Shown: positions 15,430-15,576 of the stretch, one piece after another
How the letters are laid out: each line of letters opens with the position of its first letter
How positions within the stretch are numbered: the first letter of the stretch is position 1
Program-made: the position numbers and the translations under genes
Notes under the pieces: generated by a model
Database searches by the model: none
What the model was told of the DNA's origin: nothing
Seen by the model: the letters and a program-made list of their open reading frames with translations, nothing else
NCBI GenBank assembly: GCA_022361095.1
Contig: JAKSBO010000183.1
Coordinates: 1 to 15,576, forward strand
From: Desulfobacterales bacterium
Lineage (GTDB): Bacteria; Desulfobacterota; Desulfobacteria; Desulfobacterales; Desulfobacteraceae
Length of the DNA stretch: 15,576 bases
Direction: 5' to 3'

Positions 15430-15576
15430 TAATCTGGAGCGAATATATATTAAGAATATGAGGATTGTATTAGCAGGTTGATTTATGTCTTTCTAATATA
15501 AATCTAATAATTTGCAAACATAGGGAATTTAAGAATCAAGTTGGCTTTGCCCTTTTTTAAAACTAAAAGAAGAGAG
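15430..15576. other. AT-rich intergenic tail of the window
   Basis: No gene is seen. The stretch contains a tandem TCTAATA (15492-15498 and 15503-15509), spaced about one helical turn apart, and a short GGC-TTT-GCC hairpin with six T's (15543-15558) that resembles a weak plus-strand terminator without any gene to its left to serve. Confidence 0.4.

Noticed and set aside
15543..15558. Short hairpin plus T-run at the right edge.
   Set aside because: The stem is only three to four pairs and no plus-strand gene precedes it within view.

Overview
The window looks like chromosome from a Gram-negative anaerobe, most likely a sulfate-reducer-type deltaproteobacterium (Desulfobacterota). This is inference from the mix of gene families: a NifB-type radical SAM protein, an outer-membrane efflux channel, an acyl-CoA dehydrogenase with its own EtfBA, and a MIP-ArsC fusion. 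There is no rRNA, tRNA, CRISPR array, transposase or integrase. Gene density is high and the genes fall into four blocks.

(1) 1-787, minus strand: the N-terminal ~262 residues of a NifB-family radical SAM protein that runs off the left edge. About 680 bp without a convincing gene follow, holding several short inverted and direct repeats.

(2) 1366-7999, plus strand: a tightly packed drug/solvent-efflux operon of MarR-type regulator, membrane fusion protein, RND pump and TolC-like outer-membrane factor. The joints are an 8-bp overlap, a 4-bp ATGA overlap and a 1-bp gap. A perfect 29-bp palindrome abuts a TTGACA -35 box just upstream of marR and is the obvious candidate operator.

(3) 8131-11861: acyl-CoA metabolism. 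A MaoC-type hydratase on the minus strand is divergent from an acyl-CoA dehydrogenase - etfB - etfA operon on the plus strand. The dehydrogenase would pass electrons to the EtfBA heterodimer encoded directly behind it, and the hydratase could act on the enoyl-CoA product. A hairpin with a T-run closes the block.

(4) 15287-11945, minus strand: a single reading frame joining an aquaglyceroporin-like channel to a thioredoxin-type arsenate reductase, followed 64 bp later by polyphosphate kinase (ppk). The fusion would reduce arsenate at the inner face of the membrane and let arsenite leave through the attached pore. A good Shine-Dalgarno and ATG lie inside the frame exactly at the domain junction, so a free ArsC may also be made. 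This fusion, its internal start and its linkage to ppk are the most interesting part of the window. I do not see a clearly new defence or mobile system.
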